From the NCBI RefSeq assembly GCF_036884655.1, contig NC_088330.1, forward strand, positions 32,312,501 to 32,376,500: a DNA stretch of 64,000 nt, in the 5' to 3' direction. This document shows, one piece after another, positions 59,720 through 64,000 of this stretch. This stretch comes from Musa acuminata AAA Group (lineage: Eukaryota; Streptophyta; Magnoliopsida; Zingiberales; Musaceae). The notes beneath the pieces are model-generated. The model saw only the letters and a list, made by a program, of their open reading frames with translations. It did not search any database and was not told where the DNA came from. The translations under genes were made by a program, and so were the position numbers. Position 1 is the first letter of the stretch. Every line of letters starts with the position of its first letter.

Positions 59720-62317
59720 CTATATACTATCGCTAAGGAATATGACATTTGGGTTTCGAACAGGTTTGAGCCACGCACCCTTCGTGAGCCTCGAAGTAAT
59801 GCTCCAGATCAGATCATGGCCCCTCTTTGCTTGCATCTGCTTCGCTCTTCTCCCTGCTTTCCCCAGCCCATTCTCCACAAGCCACTGCATCGCCGTTAGT
59901 CTCTGTTTCTCCCCGTCCCACGTACTCCTCTTCCTGTTGGAGCTCAACTTGACACCTCCAACGTGAAGACTAATCAATTTGAATCTCCTTTCATCGTCTG
60001 GTTGGTCGTCATCCGATGCTGCTGCTTGCACCACAGCTATCATGGGAGCCCCCACCGCTTCATTCCTCCTTAATGGGTCTCTCAGCTGAATCACCACCAA
60101 CATTGTCAGATGACGGCTCGTGCTGCAAGTTATCAACCAATCCTCGAGAGAAATGGCCGAGTCCAGCGGGTTGCCGGCGCCATAATTTCCGATAACAGGG
60201 GAGACTTCCTCCGAGGGAGCAACTTCTGCTTCTTCGTCAGCCATGTCTGCCTGGACTTTGAGTGCTTCGACTGCCATAGCCTCCATCCTCTGCAACGACA
60301 AGGCCAGGATTTCGTCCGCGGTGACTGGTTCATCGTTCACGCTCCAGGTTCCTGTCAAGGTCCTCTCCTTCCTGCCTTTGTTCGTTGCTGCTGCCATCTT
60401 CCTAACTATCGTGATTGACCTGGCTGCACTGGAGCTTGCTCCTTCCTTGTTCCTGCCACTTATTATGGCGGACGCGACGCCCTCGAACGCGATCTGCTCT
60501 GCTGTTTTGCCGAGCAGTTCGTCCATCGCCGTTTGCGAGAGTAATCTGGAAACCATTTCTTCTGATCCCATTGCGGCCAGCCTCTGGAACAATTGAAGCT
60601 CACTTGCTTGCTTCTCATCCTCCACGATCACCTCTCTAGAAATCTGCATGGCCAGTTTTGGGGTCTCTTTTCTTGTCACTTGTACATTGAAAGGATTCAT
60701 GGAAACTAAGTAGCCTCCGTCCCTCGTCTGAACCACTGAACCCAAGCTTTTTCCAAGATCTGGAACGAGAATCTTTTCCTCCTCGTCCTTGACAACCTCT
60801 TTTGCTCCATGATCTGATGAAGTGACAAGATCTAGGCCATCGTACTTCGGCTCTTTACCATCTTCAAACTCGAGCATCCGGACGAACTCTCTTGTCACTA
60901 TTTCCTCCTCGGTGTCCAATCTCTGGAACTTGTCTTCTTGAGTTGTCTTTACTAGATCGGCACCACCGTCTATCATTATCAGTTCAAGAGCCTTGATCTC
61001 TTTCGCGATTACATGAAGCTCTTTTAGCCTACTCCATTGAGCACGGTCGTGCACCACCTCTTTTACGACCTCGCTTGAAACTGATGACACCTCTGTGGCG
61101 TCCTCTGGTATCACTTCTTCCAACTCCACTTTCTCTTCATGAATCTCTATTCCCTTGTCAATAACTTCAAAGTCTGGAAGGTTAGGATCTTCCTCCCTGG
61201 GGTATGGCTTAGCCTTTTGCACAACTGGAGGGATTGAAGGACGGAGACCAGGCCCATGATCAAGACCGAAATCTTTAGTTTCGTCCACTTTTCTCACGGA
61301 GCTGGTGTTTGAAGGTATGGTAGACTGGCCTCCTCTAAGTGCAACACTGAAGGAAGACTTTGATTGTTTCCTTGGGACAGAAAAATTGGAATCCTTCTCA
61401 TTGTTTGATCTTATTTTCTCTGCTTGGTTATAGATCCCGATACCTCCGTCTTCCATGATTTGGAACGCCAACTTGAGAATCATTTCTCCTCCTTTAGCCT
61501 TCCCAGACAGGGGGAAGGCTAGATCCCACTGCCGGATGCGTTGTCCCTCCAAGTTCTTCTGGATGGACTCTTTGACCAGTAAACTCAAGTCAACGATACT
61601 CCTACCGAGATCAATCTGAGGAACGTCGACTGCTACCGTTGAGATCAGGAATGGTCGGGCCTCGAACTCGAGCGGCTTCCCTGCGGCCGCACCACCTCTG
61701 CAGTAGAGGTGGCATCGGACGAACAGTGTCTCTTCAAAGTCAGCACACCCTTCGAGCACCCGGGAGGGCATCGTTTGCACAGCGCCATCCTTGGTCTCCT
61801 TCTTGCGAACGGCAACCGAGAGACGTAGCCCGTCCATCGAGGTCGGCAGATGTTGAATCGCGATAACCTCGACGGAGAACAGGCATACCAATCGATGCAT
61901 GGCGATGTGAGCCAAGGCACGCATCGGCTTCCAGCTCCATATCCCCCGCTTCTCACCGGGCTCAGGTTCCAACGTATGCTCCTTCTTCACGGGCGTGCGG
62001 TGGCGGCCGCCGTCAGCATCATCTCCGTCAAGGTCGTGTTGGGGATTCCAGCCCAAGTGCCAGGGGAAACGGGACAGGTGGCGAGAGGAGTGGTTGCGGC
62101 GGTCGGACCGAGCCGCTTCGTTGACGAGGCGGGGCCCATCATCGGCGGCCGGAGCTGTATAAGAGGAGCGGGGGAGAACGAGGGAGGTGGTGCGGCGAGA
62201 AGTGTGGGATTTGGAGAGTGATCTGCTCAGGCGTTCAAGCTCTTGGAGGATTTGCATGTTGGCGTCTGCCTCTCCAGCATGTGCTGCCATTGATGGAGGA
62301 GGCGCAGAACTCGTCAT
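59720..62317 (-). CDS. PMI1: PLASTID MOVEMENT IMPAIRED 1 (PMI1), intronless, 865 aa
   Basis: One uninterrupted frame. The N-terminus carries ILQELERLSRSLSKSHTSRR, followed by WSWKPMRALAHIAMHRLVC. The NT-C2 domain covers about residues 140-290, with SMDGLRLSVAVRKKETKDGA and VQTMPSRVLEGCADFEETLF as its hallmark. The middle is acidic and linker-like, and the C-terminal third has PMI1-family blocks such as SKNPF-like SMNPFNVQVTRKE and LFQRLAAMGSEEM. The length is close to Arabidopsis PMI1 (about 840 aa), which is also intronless. PMI1 works at the plasma membrane in blue-light chloroplast relocation through cp-actin filaments. I start at the ATG at 62317; the frame extends 12 codons upstream only to a TTG. 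The gene converges on the ATL gene. Confidence 0.93.
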   Translation of the reverse strand: MTSSAPPPSMAAHAGEADANMQILQELERLSRSLSKSHTSRRTTSLVLPRSSYTAPAADDGPRLVNEAARSDRRNHSSRHLSRFPWHLGWNPQHDLDGDDADGGRHRTPVKKEHTLEPEPGEKRGIWSWKPMRALAHIAMHRLVCLFSVEVIAIQHLPTSMDGLRLSVAVRKKETKDGAVQTMPSRVLEGCADFEETLFVRCHLYCRGGAAAGKPLEFEARPFLISTVAVDVPQIDLGRSIVDLSLLVKESIQKNLEGQRIRQWDLAFPLSGKAKGGEMILKLAFQIMEDGGIGIYNQAEKIRSNNEKDSNFSVPRKQSKSSFSVALRGGQSTIPSNTSSVRKVDETKDFGLDHGPGLRPSIPPVVQKAKPYPREEDPNLPDFEVIDKGIEIHEEKVELEEVIPEDATEVSSVSSEVVKEVVHDRAQWSRLKELHVIAKEIKALELIMIDGGADLVKTTQEDKFQRLDTEEEIVTREFVRMLEFEDGKEPKYDGLDLVTSSDHGAKEVVKDEEEKILVPDLGKSLGSVVQTRDGGYLVSMNPFNVQVTRKETPKLAMQISREVIVEDEKQASELQLFQRLAAMGSEEMVSRLLSQTAMDELLGKTAEQIAFEGVASAIISGRNKEGASSSAARSITIVRKMAAATNKGRKERTLTGTWSVNDEPVTADEILALSLQRMEAMAVEALKVQADMADEEAEVAPSEEVSPVIGNYGAGNPLDSAISLEDWLITCSTSRHLTMLVVIQLRDPLRRNEAVGAPMIAVVQAAASDDDQPDDERRFKLISLHVGGVKLSSNRKRSTWDGEKQRLTAMQWLVENGLGKAGRRAKQMQAKRGHDLIWSITSRLTKGAWLKPVRNPNVIFLSDSI

Positions 62318-62467
62318 GGTCGTAATGGCGCTTGGCTCGCCAAGAAGTGTCAAGGGTTTCGAATGGAATGGGAAGAAGGCCTAGAAGCTGCCAAGAACGA
62401 GAGTGAAGAATGGAATGAATGGAGAAGGTGAGAGGAACGCGGCCACCATTACCTTTAACCACTCTCT

Positions 62468-62479
62468 CTATATAAAAAG
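62468..62479 (-). promoter_or_regulatory. Possible TATA box of PMI1
   Basis: CTTTTTATATAG on the minus strand lies about 150 nt upstream of the ATG in a pyrimidine-flanked promoter-like stretch. It is a weak call from position and motif only. Confidence 0.35.
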
Positions 62480-62489
62480 CTCGGTCTAT

Positions 62490-64000
62490 TGACGGTGATG
62501 GCGTCTGATCAGGTGACCTGACGACGTTGGCATAGTGAGGAAGCTTACGGGAGCCACGTAGAGGAAGTAGTACATGCATTTCATTTACTACGAGTAACGG
62601 CTGAGAATACTACCACGTGGCATGGAGTGGTCCACTTGATCGAGTGGGAGGGAAGCCCCTTGGTGCCGGGTCGGTCAAGTTAATGGACACGGGAGCCGGA
62701 GGCGTTAACTTCCTATTTCCTAAGCAATTAATGACGGGCGCCGTGTTATCATTTGTCTCCCCATGCTTTGTTGTGGGGATCGCTAACTAAGCGTGGCCTC
62801 GTTATCAGCCATGTCCGCTGCAACTCGTTGTCAGAGTTCTATAGGATTTCACAGCAAGAAGGTGAAGTGCGGGGACCTTTGCAGGCGTCAACCAGTGAAG
62901 ACATATGTATACTCGGCTGTTATAATCTAAGAGTACAGGCCGGAAGAGACTTTAACAAAAGTGAAAGCAGAGCAGTGCATGCAAGGCGACGCCCGATCAA
63001 AAGAGTCTTTCGAATCATTACAGCCTCTTGCTGGAACAGTAACGTTGCTGGCAAAAGTGTTTGCTTTCCTTGGCAAAGCTCTTTCCGGATGTTTACGACA
63101 CGGCAGTGGGACGTCTTGGTGGTCTGCTTGCTGTCTAGTCCCAACCAGTCAAATGGACTCTAACCTTTTAGCTTATTGCTGTTTATTGGAATTTTAAATT
63201 TAATTCAATTAATTTTGTATGAAAATGCACCATAAAAAGAGTATATTATAAAATGAAAAAAAATGTTAAATGGGAATTTAGCATTTATCTTTATGATGAC
63301 ATTTTTCATAAGAATATTAAACAAATATAATTTTATCTTAATCTCTAAGGTCTCTCATCGCTCTGATTCTTTTCTCGCTTTCTATATCAGAGCTAATCTC
63401 AGTTGAAACGAGAGGAAGTGCCTTCATTTTTGCAAACCTTTGGGATAGAAGAGAGTGGCAATTATTCCGAGGAAAATTAATGTGTTGGCTGAAGACAGAC
63501 CATTAGGACTTTGTTGATCGAAGTACAAACCATAAAAGAAACCCAATAAGCACCGCAAATACGTTATACATGGCACGAGATCTTTCTTATGGGACAAAAC
63601 ACATCGAATAAGCATATGCTCTTAGAAAACATCGAGAAAGAACTTATGTGTTTTCAGTAGGAATATGGCTGAAGATCTGTCTCCTTCTACCTTCTTTTTC
63701 TTTCACTTTGAAACACTTATATGTACTAACTAGATACACCGGTATATATCATTATATATATAGTGTATAAAAAAAATTCTTACTTTCGAAACTGGCTTCG
63801 GGCAGGTAGCTGGATATCTCTGTCTCCGTACTGGATTCAATTCTAACACTTGATTTCTTGCTTGGTTTGAGAGATGCTGCTATTTTCTCTCCTGAATGAC
63901 CTAAGTCATGTGGCAATGCTCGTCAGGGCAACGGTGTGCAGCAGGACTACCAAATGGTTTCGTCAGCAGTTCTGTGCAACTAATCTTTCGTCTTGGCGTG
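62490..64000. other. PMI1 upstream region and right edge, no supported gene
   Basis: Frames up to 136 codons (62753-63163) have no recognisable motif. The last 120 bp carry an open plus-strand frame running off the window, too short to identify. Confidence 0.5.

Noticed and set aside
61639..62221. Plus-strand frames opposite PMI1, up to 123 codons
   Set aside because: Shadows of the PMI1 NT-C2 region, which is strongly supported on the minus strand.

Overview
This is a window of nuclear chromosome from a flowering plant. The genes have spliceosomal introns. The families are plant-specific (IDD zinc finger, ATL RING-H2, PMI1, bHLH111-like, At4g15970-like transferase). Between the genes lie copia, gypsy-type, LINE, Mutator and MITE remnants and long AT, GA and CT microsatellites. 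The contrast between GC-rich coding exons (RING-H2, PMI1, IDD exon 2) and AT-rich introns and spacers suggests a monocot. A Zingiberales genome such as Musa or Ensete would fit, but that is inference from style only.

Layout. A CCCH zinc-finger gene (148-3966, +) is followed by a transposon graveyard (about 4.4-7.8 kb: LTR-like block, Mutator transposase fragment, LINE ORF1 fragment). An organic cation/carnitine transporter (7856-9898, -) lies tail to tail with the LINE piece. Next come a complete seven-exon RAB5-type GTPase of 200 aa (12493-15935, -) and a seven-exon bHLH111-like factor of 499 aa (18788-21251, -). From 21.3 to 36.9 kb I can support no gene; it holds a LINE reverse-transcriptase tail, a foldback MITE, pyrimidine-rich tracts and AT-rich DNA. 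A three-exon INDETERMINATE DOMAIN factor of the IDD4/5/6 type occupies 37333-40988 (+).

From 43.0 to 48.3 kb there is a nested retrotransposon cluster: a decayed plus-strand copia remnant split by a gypsy-type solo LTR, joined tail to tail to a larger minus-strand copia. An LTR-like block with internal degenerate tandem repeats sits near 50.1-50.8 kb. The right end carries a three-exon type II membrane nucleotide-sugar transferase (54653-56946, +), an intronless RING-H2 ATL E3 ligase (58554-59003, +) and intronless PLASTID MOVEMENT IMPAIRED 1 (59720-62317, -). The last two converge on an 89-bp TA tract.

The genes do not form one pathway. They are ordinary single genes: three transcriptional or RNA regulators, one endosomal GTPase, one transporter, one glycosyltransferase, one E3 ligase and one chloroplast-movement protein. 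I found no CRISPR array, tRNA or rRNA, and no convincing undescribed system. The points most worth a second look are two GC-AG introns (RAB5 intron 5 and IDD intron 1, the latter with a NAGNAG acceptor), a Trp-to-Leu change in the IDD finger block, and the nested and inverted retroelement structure at 43-48 kb.
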